DNA of 64,000 nucleotides from Pontibacter mucosus (lineage in GTDB: Bacteria > Bacteroidota > Bacteroidia > Cytophagales > Hymenobacteraceae), in assembly GCF_003054055.1 (NCBI RefSeq), contig NZ_QBKI01000015.1:1-64000 (forward strand), read 5' to 3'. The position numbers were made by a program, and so were the translations under genes. The notes under the pieces are model-generated. The model was not told the origin of the DNA, searched no databases, and worked only from the letters and a program-made list of their open reading frames with translations. Numbering within the stretch: the first letter of the stretch is position 1; each line of letters begins with the position of its first letter. Positions 50,261 through 58,473 of this stretch are shown one piece after another.

Positions 50261-51247
50261 GTGCGAATAACTAGTAACGAACAACTATCACCCGTGTCTA
50301 CAAAGCCTTCTACATCCACCGTACTGATTATCGACGAAATCCACCCTAGCATTTTTCCGATGCTGGAAAGTATAGGCGTGGAAGCAGATTACCGGCCAGA
50401 TATAAAACCAGAGGAGGTGCCCGCGGCGCTGCAGGGTTTTGATGGGCTGATTGTGCGCAGCAAAATGCGTATTACGGCAGGCACGCTGGCGCAGGCCGAT
50501 AAGCTAACGTATGTGGCCAGGGCCGGGGCCGGGGTGGATAACATTGATGAGCAGGCACTGCAGGAGCGCGGCGTTATACTTTTGGCGGCCAACGAGGGCA
50601 ACAGCCAGGCCGTGGGCGAGTTTACCGTGGGGCTGCTGGTGTCGCTGCTGCGCAATGTATCGCGGAGCCACAGCCAGGTGCAACAGAAAGTATGGCTGCG
50701 CGAGGAAAACCGTGGCGAGGAGATCAGCGGCAAAACAATCGGCATCATCGGGTACGGGAACATGGGGCAGAGCTTTGCACGGACCGTTTCTGGTTTCGGC
50801 TGTCGTCTGCTGGCCTACGACCGCTATGCACCCGAGAAAATCAACCTGCCGGTAGAGCTCGTTTCGCTGGAACAGCTACAGGCAGAGGCCGACATCGTGA
50901 GCCTGCACATCCCGTTTATACCGGAGAACCTGCGCTTTGCCAACGACGCCTTCTTCAGTGCGTTCCGCAAGCCTATCTGGTTTCTAAATACCTCGCGCGG
51001 CGAGGTGGTGGATCAGCAGGCGCTGGTGCGGCACCTGCAGTCCGGAAGTATAAAAGGCGCTGCCCTGGACGTGCTGGAGAATGAGAAACTTCAAACACTA
51101 AACCCACAGCAGCAACAGGATTTTGAGTACCTGGCGTCGGCCCCCAACGTCATCCTCACCCCGCACATTGCCGGCTGGACGCACGAATCCTACGTGAAGA
51201 TAAACGAGGTGCTGGTGCAGAAAATAGGGCAGGTGCTGGCAGGCTGA
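50261..51247 (+). CDS. D-2-hydroxyacid dehydrogenase (SerA-like)
   Basis: NAD-dependent dehydrogenase of 318-328 aa. GTG starts at 50261 and 50294 both fit; the second gives (M)STKPSTSTVLIIDE. Nucleotide loop IGIIGYGNMGQSFARTV near 160-175, substrate Arg in LNTSRGEVVD near 245, Glu in VLENEKL and His in TPHIAGWTHE near 305. No ACT domain, so it resembles phosphoglycerate dehydrogenase without the regulatory part. Serine or another 2-hydroxyacid pathway; substrate undecided. Confidence 0.9.
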   Translation: MRITSNEQLSPVSTKPSTSTVLIIDEIHPSIFPMLESIGVEADYRPDIKPEEVPAALQGFDGLIVRSKMRITAGTLAQADKLTYVARAGAGVDNIDEQALQERGVILLAANEGNSQAVGEFTVGLLVSLLRNVSRSHSQVQQKVWLREENRGEEISGKTIGIIGYGNMGQSFARTVSGFGCRLLAYDRYAPEKINLPVELVSLEQLQAEADIVSLHIPFIPENLRFANDAFFSAFRKPIWFLNTSRGEVVDQQALVRHLQSGSIKGAALDVLENEKLQTLNPQQQQDFEYLASAPNVILTPHIAGWTHESYVKINEVLVQKIGQVLAG

Positions 51248-51304
51248 TTTCGTTGCTTGTTTCTTACAGAGCAGGGGCGGTATAAAATTTTGCCCGGAAA
51301 AAAT

Positions 51305-51337
51305 TTGGGTAGTGTATCATAAATATTTTTATCTTTG
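51305..51337 (+). promoter_or_regulatory. Promoter of candidate small RNA
   Basis: TTG (51305-51307), 22 bases, TATCTTTG (51330-51337): a full match to the Bacteroidota consensus in front of a stretch without open frame. Confidence 0.6.
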
Positions 51338-51339
51338 CC

Positions 51340-51513
51340 TTAGATGCGCACCGTGAGGGAGGAGCCCTGCGGGAATCGGAAATACAAGAATCAGGCTTAT
51401 GCTAAACTCGGCACCTCTATAGAAAGTATAGGGAGGCCACCCTGGGAAAGAATTAAATAAGTAACATATTTAGCAAGAAGAACGGTTATGCAAGCCATAG
51501 CCGTTCTTTTTGT
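51340..51513 (+). ncRNA. Candidate independent small RNA upstream of greA
   Basis: About 170 bases without a coding frame, with a good promoter in front and a T-rich hairpin at the end (51478-51490 with 51496-51508; AAGAACGG/CCGTTCTT then TTTTT). Inside are GC-rich stems, for example AGGG..CCCT near 51356 and a GAAAG-loop hairpin near 51415-51437 that includes an AAGTATA motif. I cannot match it to SRP, tmRNA, RNase P or a known riboswitch; 6S RNA is possible but not shown. It might also be a greA leader with attenuator. Confidence 0.5.
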
Positions 51514-51543
51514 TTTTGTGTTTTAAAACGTGAAAACCGAATT

Positions 51544-52017
51544 ATGAGCAAAATCAATTATTACACTGCTGAAGGGCTGCAAAAGCTGAAAGATGAGCTG
51601 GCGGAGCTAAAGACAAAGGGCCGCGCCGAGGTGGCACGCCAACTGGCCGAGGCCCGCGACAAAGGTGACCTGAGCGAGAACGCTGAGTATGATGCGGCCA
51701 AGGACGCGCAGGGACACCTGGAGCTGAAAATCGCCAAGATGGAGGAGATTGTAGGTAACGCGCGCCTGATCGACGAATCGAACCTGGACTCGAGCAAGGC
51801 GCTGATCCTCTCCAAGGTGAAAATCAAGAACCTGAAGAACAACATGGTCGTTGATTATACTTTGGTAGCCGAGGAAGAGGCCGACCTGGCCGCCGGAAAA
51901 ATCTCTGTGAAGTCGCCAATCGGCAAAGGCCTGCTGGGCAAATCCGTAGGTGATAAAGCGGAGATAACGGTGCCCGCCGGCAAGTTGCAGTTTGAGATAC
52001 TTGAAATAAGCCGATAA
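51544..52017 (+). CDS. greA: Transcription elongation factor GreA
   Basis: Rescues backtracked RNA polymerase by stimulating transcript cleavage. 157 aa, full length. N-terminal coiled coil with tip DKGDLSENAEYDAAKDAQG near 39-57 (the acidic pair that holds the metal), C-terminal FKBP-like domain closing with SPIGKGLLGKSVGDKAEITVPAGKLQFEIL. Two bases separate it from the HIT gene. Confidence 0.97.
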   Translation: MSKINYYTAEGLQKLKDELAELKTKGRAEVARQLAEARDKGDLSENAEYDAAKDAQGHLELKIAKMEEIVGNARLIDESNLDSSKALILSKVKIKNLKNNMVVDYTLVAEEEADLAAGKISVKSPIGKGLLGKSVGDKAEITVPAGKLQFEILEISR

Positions 52018-52019
52018 AC

Positions 52020-52421
52020 ATGGAAGCTTCGATATTTACCAAGATTGTAAACGGGGAAATACCTGCCTACAAACTAGCGGAAGACGACCGCTACCTGGCC
52101 TTCCTGGACGTATTCCCGACCACGAAGGGTCATACGTTAGTAATACCGAAGCAACAAATCGATTACATCTTCGACCTGGACGACGAGCTGTACCTGGGCC
52201 TGATGGCCTTTGCCAAGAAGGTGGCGGCAGCAGTGGAGAAGGCGGTGCCGTGCAAGCGCATTGGCGTGGCGGTGGTGGGCATAGAGGTGCCCCACGCACA
52301 CGTACACCTGATCCCGCTCAACAGCATGCAGGACATGAATTTTGCGAACAAAAAGCAGTTCAGCAAAGAAGAGTTTGAAGATGTAGCCCAAAAAATCAGA
52401 GCGGCTTACGACGCTTCATAG
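52020..52421 (+). CDS. HIT-family nucleotide hydrolase/transferase
   Basis: Histidine-triad protein of 133 aa (Hint/PKCI-like) that splits AMP from lysine, amino or nucleotide phosphoramidates. Start SIFTKIVNGEIPAYKLAEDD and the triad HAHVH near 95-99 are clear. Cotranscribed with greA. Confidence 0.95.
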   Translation: MEASIFTKIVNGEIPAYKLAEDDRYLAFLDVFPTTKGHTLVIPKQQIDYIFDLDDELYLGLMAFAKKVAAAVEKAVPCKRIGVAVVGIEVPHAHVHLIPLNSMQDMNFANKKQFSKEEFEDVAQKIRAAYDAS

Positions 52422-52445
52422 CAGACATCTGGAAAGAAAATTAGC

Positions 52446-52473
52446 AAGAGCCGGTGCGAAAGTACCGGCTCTT
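52446..52473 (+). terminator. Terminator of greA-HIT
   Basis: Perfect 10-base stem AAGAGCCGGT / ACCGGCTCTT with an 8-base loop, T-rich after it. Confidence 0.9.
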
Positions 52474-52558
52474 TTGGTTTCTATAGGTTTGCTGTTGCAG
52501 CGCTATTTAAGGTAATAGGATTTAGTTACTGCTATTTGTGTGGGGGAGTTTCTAAATT

Positions 52559-53095
52559 ACCGGGTCCAACCACCCCTAACCCCTCCTTATCTAAGGCGGG
52601 GAACTCTGTGATTACTTTGGCTGAAGTATAAGCTCTATAGTCAAATAGTAAACACCCCTATGGTCCCCTCCAGGGGACAGTAGTAATAGCCGTAGCTATC
52701 GAATGTTTCCCAGCCTTTGGGTTGAGCGCCTTCTAGATTTCCGGTGCCCGAAGGGCATTGCGACCGAAGGGCAGCAAAGGAAGCGAAAGCAGCGCGATGC
52801 CCTTATCGAGGGCCCCTACCCCCAAGGCGAGGCCTCCCGGCCTTGAGGGAGCCAAGTTGGATGTGAAACGAGCCGCTTGTGGGAACTGGAGGATGAACGG
52901 TGGCTAGTAAGGATAGCCTGGTTCCAGTTGCAGGAAGCGGCGGCTAAAAGCATAGAACGGCAAGTATAAAAGTATAGCTGGAGCAAGTTTAGAAGTATGG
53001 CTTTTCAATCCAGTCAAGTTGCAAGCTTGACACCATATAGTTGGATACAAGTCTGAAGACTTGCGCCAGAGAAGTATAAAGTATAGCAGCTAAAC
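52559..53095. repeat. Composite non-coding repeat copy B
   Basis: Shares blocks in the same order with 41067-41773: 52559-52629, 52709-52765, 52793-52855 (partly), 52886-52937, 52960-52976 and 52999-53031. A hairpin differs in length yet still pairs: GCCCTGAAAGGGC in copy A (41426-41438), GCCCGAAGGGC here (52746-52756). Ends with palindromes at 53013-53031 and 53048-53063 and a motif doublet. The stretch 52422-53106 holds no gene I can support. Confidence 0.8.
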
Positions 53096-53106
53096 GCCCA
53101 GTACCC

Positions 53107-53679
53107 CTACTTACTCGCTAACCGATCCGGATTATCCGTCAGGAAGCTCTTCCACGACTTGCCGCCTTGCTTGGCGTTATTGCCTTTCTGGTAATGGTGG
53201 CAAAGCGCTACACCCAGGGCGTCGGTGGCGTCGAGCAGCTTGGGCACCTCCTGAATCTTGAGTATCTGCATGAGCATGGCGGCCACCTGCTCTTTGGAGG
53301 CGTTGCCGTTGCCGGTGATAGACTGCTTTATCTTCTTGGGGGCGTACTCCACGTAAGGGATGTCGCGGGAGAGGGCGGCGGCAATGGCCACGCCCTGGGC
53401 GCGGCCCAGCTTGAGCATACTTTGCACGTTGGTGCCGTAAAAAGGCGACTCGATGGCTAGCTCGTCAGGCAGGTACTCGTCGATGAGCTGTATCATCCGG
53501 TCAAAAATTTTCTTTAACTTGATGGCGTGGTTGCTGTAGCTTTTGAGGTGGATTACGCCAAACTGCAGCACCTGCACCTTAGTACCAGTCACTTCAATCA
53601 AGCCATAGCCCATTACCTGCGTGCCGGGGTCGATGCCAAGAATGAGTTTGCTGGGTGGAAGTGCAGTGGAGTAAGCCAT
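53107..53679 (-). CDS. ruvC: Crossover junction endodeoxyribonuclease RuvC
   Basis: Holliday junction resolvase, 190 aa from ATG 53679 ([27 protein letters not shown]). Catalytic acids: Asp in GIDPGT, Glu in LAIESPFYG near 72, and the Asp pair in [15 protein letters not shown] near 155. Acts with RuvAB, which are not in the window. Divergent from the UPF0104 gene with only 23 bases between. Confidence 0.96.
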   Translation of the reverse strand: MAYSTALPPSKLILGIDPGTQVMGYGLIEVTGTKVQVLQFGVIHLKSYSNHAIKLKKIFDRMIQLIDEYLPDELAIESPFYGTNVQSMLKLGRAQGVAIAAALSRDIPYVEYAPKKIKQSITGNGNASKEQVAAMLMQILKIQEVPKLLDATDALGVALCHHYQKGNNAKQGGKSWKSFLTDNPDRLASK

Positions 53680-53702
53680 AGGGTGCAAAAATAGACATTA
53701 TC

Positions 53703-54692
53703 TTGAACATTAAGCGGCATAAAAAATTCCTTTTGCTCCTGGCAAAGTCGCTGGTGGTGGGACTCACGCTGTGCCTGCTCTACCAGGCTATCTTCACGGC
53801 ACCCGACACTTTCCTGAATTGGGGAGACATTTTACGCCAGGCCCTGCATAGCCCCCTGAGCTTTCTGTTTATAGTTACCGCCCTATTTATACCCGTGAAC
53901 TGGGGCTTTGAGGCACTTAAATGGCAGCTGCTGGGGCAAAAGCTGGAGCTTATGTCGATCGGCCAGGCCTACCGGGCCGTGATGGTGGGGCTTACGCTGG
54001 GCTTTATTACCCCCAACCGCCTCGGCGACTATGCCGGGCGCGTGCTCGAGCTCAGGAGCCGGCAGCGCTTGGAAGCCATCGGGGCAATCTTCATCGGCAG
54101 GTTCTGCCAGCTGGTGGCCACCGTGCTGGCCGGCTCAGGCGGGCTGCTATACTTTATACTTGTATTTGGCTGGCAGGAGTACCCCGCGGTAGCCTTGAGT
54201 CTGTTTATACTTTTGGTAGCCGTTTGCGTGGCCATGCTGCTGTTGCTCTACAATGCCAATGCTATGGTGGCCGTAGTGGCTGCCATTAAACCGCTCCGCC
54301 CTTTCGTGCCTTATCTGTCCATTATGGGGACCTATACTTCCGCGGAGATGACGCGGCTGCTGTGGCTATCGCTGGGGCGCTATGCTGTGTTTCTGGTGCA
54401 ATTTATACTGCTGCTCATACTCTTTGAGGTACGACTCAGCCCGCTGCAATACCTGAGTGGCGTGTCGGGTACCTTCTTCCTTAAATCGGTGGTGCCGTCG
54501 GTTAGCCTGATTTCAGATTTAGGGGTGCGGGAGCTGTCGGCGATGTACCTGTTCGGGCTGCTTGGGCAGGAGAGGTTGCAGGTGCTCAGCGCCAGCCTCA
54601 GCCTGTGGTTGCTCAACATCGCGGTGCCTAGCGTGGTGGGTTTATACTTTGTGCTGCGGATGCGGCTGGCGCGGAAAGGAGTGCCGGCATGA
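53703..54692 (+). CDS. UPF0104/LPG-synthase-type membrane protein
   Basis: Polytopic protein of 329 aa related to the flippase part of lysylphosphatidylglycerol synthases (YbhN/AglD). About eight helices; family marks are GLTLGFITPNRLGDYAGRVLELR near 95-117 and PSVSLISDLGVRELSAMYLF near 260. Start is TTG 53703 since no ATG occurs early in frame. Its stop overlaps the start of the glycosyltransferase gene (ATGA), so they form one unit, perhaps for a membrane glycolipid. Confidence 0.85.
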   Translation: MNIKRHKKFLLLLAKSLVVGLTLCLLYQAIFTAPDTFLNWGDILRQALHSPLSFLFIVTALFIPVNWGFEALKWQLLGQKLELMSIGQAYRAVMVGLTLGFITPNRLGDYAGRVLELRSRQRLEAIGAIFIGRFCQLVATVLAGSGGLLYFILVFGWQEYPAVALSLFILLVAVCVAMLLLLYNANAMVAVVAAIKPLRPFVPYLSIMGTYTSAEMTRLLWLSLGRYAVFLVQFILLLILFEVRLSPLQYLSGVSGTFFLKSVVPSVSLISDLGVRELSAMYLFGLLGQERLQVLSASLSLWLLNIAVPSVVGLYFVLRMRLARKGVPA

Positions 54693-55837
54693 GGTGGCTG
54701 CTGCTGTTTTCAGTCTTCTGGTACAGTTGGATTATTCTGAGGAGGTGGCTCGCCTGGAGGCGCATGCCTGTCACCGCACCGCCGGCTGCTTTTCAGCCCT
54801 CCACCGCCATCACCGTTATCATACCTGTCCGGAATGAGGCGGAGAATATCCTGCACCTGCTGCACGACTTGGAGCGCCAGCATTACCCCCGCGAGCTGCT
54901 GGAGGTGCTGGTAATAGACGACCATTCCGACGATGAGACAGCCACCCTGGTGGAGCAGTTTATACTTGCGTCCGGTCTTCAGATTAAGTGCCTTCAGTTA
55001 GAGAATTATGTAAAGTATATAGGTAAGAAAGCAGCCGTTCAGGTGGGGGTGGAGCAGGCGCGCGGCGAGCTGCTGGTGTTCACCGATGGCGACTGCCGGG
55101 TGGGACCGGAGTGGCTGCGCAGTTATACTTTCGTCTACGAAACCGATCAGCCATACTTTATCAGCGGACCCGTGAGCTTCCATAACACGCACACCCACTT
55201 CGAGCGGATGCAGCTGGTGGAGTTTGCTAGCCTAATCGGGATTGGGGGAGCCTCCATTGCCCTAGGCCAGCCGAACATGTGCAACGGGGCCAACCTGGCT
55301 TACCGCAAGGATATTTTCGGGCAGGTGGGCGGCTTTGCCGGCAACGAGGCCATCGCCAGCGGCGACGATGAGTTCCTGCTGCACAAGGTGCACCAAGCCT
55401 TTCCGGGGCGGGTAAAGTTTCTGAAATCACCTGAAGCAATCGTTTATACTTCGGCGCGTAAAACACTGATTTCCTTTTTTCAGCAGCGTGTAAGGTGGGC
55501 CAGTAAATGGAAGTCTTACCAAAGCCTGCAGGTGCAGTTGGTAGCGCTGAGTGTGTTCCTGGTGAACCTGCTGCTGTTCCTGGCTATCCCTGCGGCGCTA
55601 TGGGGGAACCTGCCCGCCTGGGCCTTTTTACTGGCCTACTTTACCAAGTTTGCCGTCGATTTCTTATTTTTAAGAGAGATAACCAATTTTCTACAGACCC
55701 GCCGTTTCCTTTGGTACTTCCTGCCGCTGCAGTTCGTATACACACCTTACGTGCTGATTGCGGCGGTTTGGGGGCTTTTGGGGCGCTACAACTGGAAAGG
55801 ACGAACCATCAAAACCTATGAGCGACAACGAGTTTGA
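54689..55837 (+). CDS. Family 2 glycosyltransferase
   Basis: Membrane-linked GT2 of 382 aa. N-terminal helix, then the catalytic domain: VIIPVRNEAENILHLLHDLE near 43-62, VIDDHSDDET near 73, metal-binding DGDCRVGPEW near 133, and acceptor region QQRVRWASKWKSYQS near 270. Three to four helices follow. Processive-type QxxRW is present (QQRVRW). Coupled to UPF0104 by ATGA and overlapping the next gene by 20 bases. Confidence 0.9.
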   Translation: MRWLLLFSVFWYSWIILRRWLAWRRMPVTAPPAAFQPSTAITVIIPVRNEAENILHLLHDLERQHYPRELLEVLVIDDHSDDETATLVEQFILASGLQIKCLQLENYVKYIGKKAAVQVGVEQARGELLVFTDGDCRVGPEWLRSYTFVYETDQPYFISGPVSFHNTHTHFERMQLVEFASLIGIGGASIALGQPNMCNGANLAYRKDIFGQVGGFAGNEAIASGDDEFLLHKVHQAFPGRVKFLKSPEAIVYTSARKTLISFFQQRVRWASKWKSYQSLQVQLVALSVFLVNLLLFLAIPAALWGNLPAWAFLLAYFTKFAVDFLFLREITNFLQTRRFLWYFLPLQFVYTPYVLIAAVWGLLGRYNWKGRTIKTYERQRV

Positions 55838-56075
55838 CATACTGGATGAGTTATACTTTGTAACCCCCTACGCAGATCTTAAGAGCACCCTTTCTTTAAC
55901 TGACGCAGAGCTATGCACTGCTTTACAAGTTCTTATCCGAAAAGGGTATGTCAAAATTTTCTACCCGGACCCCGATACTGAGCTGGAGTACGACGAGCTA
56001 AGCTTTAGTAAACACTGTCAGCAGTATGCTTTCCTGGCTACCAAGGCTGGTCTGATTGTGCATAACTCCAGCTAG
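55818..56075 (+). CDS. Small winged-helix-like protein
   Basis: Protein of 85 aa from ATG 55818 (MSDNEFDILDELYFVTPY), overlapping the glycosyltransferase end by 20 bases in another frame. Pattern LSLTDAELCTALQVLIRKGYVKIFYPD looks like a winged helix; the end QQYAFLATKAGLIVHN also fits. Conserved families of this size accompany GT2 genes in Cytophagales as far as I recall. DNA binding is not certain. Confidence 0.7.
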   Translation: MSDNEFDILDELYFVTPYADLKSTLSLTDAELCTALQVLIRKGYVKIFYPDPDTELEYDELSFSKHCQQYAFLATKAGLIVHNSS

Positions 56076-56535
56076 TACCTTTGTGTTTGCTCCGAAGTTG
56101 CTTTCCTGCTTGATAATCAGACAAGTATATAAATGGCTTTTCAGTACAGTACCTCCAAAGTATAAAGTATAGCTGCCAGCTGGTATCAAAAACAGTCATA
56201 AGTAAAAGTTTTGGGGTTATTCATGTATCCGCTGATTATCAATGTATTATTGAAGGTCTGTAAAAAGATGCGCCCATAATATCCTGCAGAGACAGAAGAA
56301 AGCACGTATAAGTATGCCGGCGGGTGCGCCCTTGGGCAGTTAAAGCCGGACCATCTACTTATACAGCAGGCTTAGTCCGGATGGCTGAGAAGAAGCTCAG
56401 TTTTAACCGGAAATATGCCAAAGCTGCTCTTTTTTTTATACTTTTACGTTGTACAAGCATGGGCTTCCGGTGTCTGCGTTGGCACCCTGGGCGGCGGGAG
56501 GCGCTGTGCTGAGAACATTAAAAACCCGAACCTCA
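56076..56535. other. Intergenic stretch, no gene seen
   Basis: 460 bases. It has a motif doublet AAGTATAAAGTATAG (about 56159-56173), three other motif copies and short palindromes. A reading frame of 29 codons extends the PP2C gene upstream to GTG 56449 but lacks a fitting start region. Confidence 0.5.
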
Positions 56536-57765
56536 ATGCCTGAGATAAACGTACCGAGTCCACAGCCACAGCAGGAGCTAAACCTGAAGAAGCTGGAGTT
56601 ATCGGCGCTGCTGGAGATAACGCAGGCAATTAACGCCAACCTGCCCGAGGCTGCCCTGTACAAGATTTACCGCTTCACGCTGCTGGCCCAGTTAGGGATC
56701 AAGCGGCTGACCCTGTTCGTACATGACGATCAGTGGAAGTGTGAGATCTGCGCCGGTACCGACATGGACTTCTCCAGGGCCAGCTTGCCGGAGGAGATCC
56801 TGGCCTTGCAGGAGATCACCAAAGTATCGAAACTGCAGGTGGAGAAGAAGTGGCGCTGCTTCGATATCGTGATCCCGATTTTGCACAATGGCAAGGTGCT
56901 GGCCTTCGTGATGATAGGTAAGATAGAGAAGTATTCCAGCAACCTGGATGCCCTGAATTTTATACAGACGGTGAGTAATATCATGCTCGTGGCGATCGAA
57001 AACCACCGCATGGCCCGCCAGCGATTGGCCCAGGAGTCTATCCGCCGCGAGATAGAGATTGCCCGTGAGGTGCAGTCGATGCTCTTCCCCAAGAGCCTGC
57101 CCAACGACAGGGATGTGGTCATTCACGCGAGCTATATTCCGCACTCCTCCATCGGGGGCGACTACTACGACTTTGTGGAGATAGATGCCGACAACTTCCT
57201 GTTCTGCGTGGCCGACGTATCGGGGAAGGGCGTGCCGGCTTCGCTGCTGATGTCGAACTTCCAGGCTGGCCTGCGCACCATCCTGCGCCAGAACGCAGAC
57301 CTGAGCACGGTGGTGTCGGAGCTCAACAACCTGATCTTCCGCAATGCCATCGCCGAGAAGTTCGTCACTACCTTTGTGGCGCTTTACAACCGCCTTACCC
57401 GGGAGCTGAGCTATGTGAATGCCGGTCACAACGCGCCCATCCTGCTCTACGAAGATAATACCCATACTTTGCTCAACGACGGTTGTACCATGCTGGGGGT
57501 GTTTGACGTGCTGCCGTTTTTGAACGTGGGCAAAGTGCAGGTGCCGCACAAGTCTGTTTTGCTGTGCTATACCGATGGCCTGACGGAAGTGTTTGATGAG
57601 GATGAGGCCGAGTTTGGCATCGAGGGCACGATCCACTTCCTGAAACGAAACCGCTACCTGAGCTCCAAAATGCTGCACCTGGAGCTGCTCCGCGAAATCA
57701 ACCTCTACAACGAGGAGGCCAACTTCAACGACGACATCACGCTGCTCTCGTGCCGGTTTAAGTAG
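56536..57765 (+). CDS. GAF-PP2C serine phosphatase (RsbU/SpoIIE type)
   Basis: Protein of 409 aa from ATG 56536 (MPEINVPSPQPQQELNLKKLELS). A GAF-like domain at about 30-180 (ALLEITQAINANLPEAALYKIYRF) leads through a coiled coil (IRREIEIAREVQSMLFPKSLP) to the PP2C domain. Metal-binding residues are GGDYYDFVEID near 228, CVADVSGKGVPASLLMS near 248, and the later LCYTDGLTEVFD and NFNDDITLLSC. Such enzymes dephosphorylate anti-anti-sigma-like proteins; no STAS or kinase partner is adjacent. Confidence 0.92.
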   Translation: MPEINVPSPQPQQELNLKKLELSALLEITQAINANLPEAALYKIYRFTLLAQLGIKRLTLFVHDDQWKCEICAGTDMDFSRASLPEEILALQEITKVSKLQVEKKWRCFDIVIPILHNGKVLAFVMIGKIEKYSSNLDALNFIQTVSNIMLVAIENHRMARQRLAQESIRREIEIAREVQSMLFPKSLPNDRDVVIHASYIPHSSIGGDYYDFVEIDADNFLFCVADVSGKGVPASLLMSNFQAGLRTILRQNADLSTVVSELNNLIFRNAIAEKFVTTFVALYNRLTRELSYVNAGHNAPILLYEDNTHTLLNDGCTMLGVFDVLPFLNVGKVQVPHKSVLLCYTDGLTEVFDEDEAEFGIEGTIHFLKRNRYLSSKMLHLELLREINLYNEEANFNDDITLLSCRFK

Positions 57766-57806
57766 TTAGTTGCTAATTGTTGATTGCTGATTGTTTTTCG
57801 CAATCA
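57766..57806 (+). repeat. Period-7 array before the deacetylase start
   Basis: Units TAGTTGC, TAATTGT, TGATTGC, TGATTGT in tandem; the deacetylase ATG (57811) follows shortly after. Confidence 0.6.
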
Positions 57807-57810
57807 CATT

Positions 57811-58473
57811 ATGCATAGGTATACCAAACAATCAACAATCAAATTGCTCCGCCTCTACAAAACACCCACGCTGCTCAAGAAACTCATGCCCGGTTATACC
57901 TGGCACCGCGAGGAGGCGGAAAAGGTGCTTTACCTTACGTTCGATGACGGGCCTATTCCGGAGGTGACGCCCTGGGTGCTGGAGGTGCTGGCAACGTACA
58001 AGGCCCGGGCAACTTTCTTTTGTGTGGGCGATAATGTGGCCAAACACACAGAGGTGGCGCGGCAGGTGCTACAGCAGGGGCACCGGCTGGCCAATCATAC
58101 TTTTAACCACCTGAAAGGCTGGCAAACCCCGCTGCAAACGTATGTGGAGAACACCGAAAGATGCCAGCAGGAACTGGTGAAGCTGCAGCCAGAAGGGCTT
58201 AAACTATTCCGGCCGCCTTACGGGCGCATTACCGGCAGGCAGGCACAGGCGCTGCGCCAAAAGTATGAGCTGGTGATGTGGGACGTGCTCACCAACGACT
58301 ACGACCGTTCCCTGGCGCCAGAAGTGTGCCTGCGGCAAAGTATAAAAAGCACCCAATGCGGCAGCATCATCGTATTCCACGACAGCCTGAAGGCGCAGCG
58401 CAACCTGGAGTATGCCCTGCCGCGCTACCTGGAGCACTTCACCAGCCTGGGCTATACTTTCCGGACCCTATGA
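57811..58473 (+). CDS. Polysaccharide deacetylase (NodB type)
   Basis: Carbohydrate esterase family 4 enzyme of 220 aa from ATG 57811 (MHRYTKQSTIKLLRLYKTPTLL). Motif 1 LTFDDGPIPE near 43, motif 2 ANHTFNH (HxxxH) near 93, motif 3 FRPPYGR near 132, then IIVFHDS near 190: all catalytic parts are present. It removes N-acetyl groups from peptidoglycan or a polysaccharide. No signal peptide, so its site is uncertain. Its stop overlaps the GT2 start (ATGA). Confidence 0.9.
   Translation: MHRYTKQSTIKLLRLYKTPTLLKKLMPGYTWHREEAEKVLYLTFDDGPIPEVTPWVLEVLATYKARATFFCVGDNVAKHTEVARQVLQQGHRLANHTFNHLKGWQTPLQTYVENTERCQQELVKLQPEGLKLFRPPYGRITGRQAQALRQKYELVMWDVLTNDYDRSLAPEVCLRQSIKSTQCGSIIVFHDSLKAQRNLEYALPRYLEHFTSLGYTFRTL

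Noticed and set aside
51340-51513. Firm call as 6S RNA or riboswitch
   Set aside because: I could not draw the 6S central bubble or any riboswitch core; left as unassigned small RNA.
56692-57678. Long open frame antisense to the PP2C gene (328 codons)
   Set aside because: His/Gln/Val-rich shadow of a clear gene; no start context or family.
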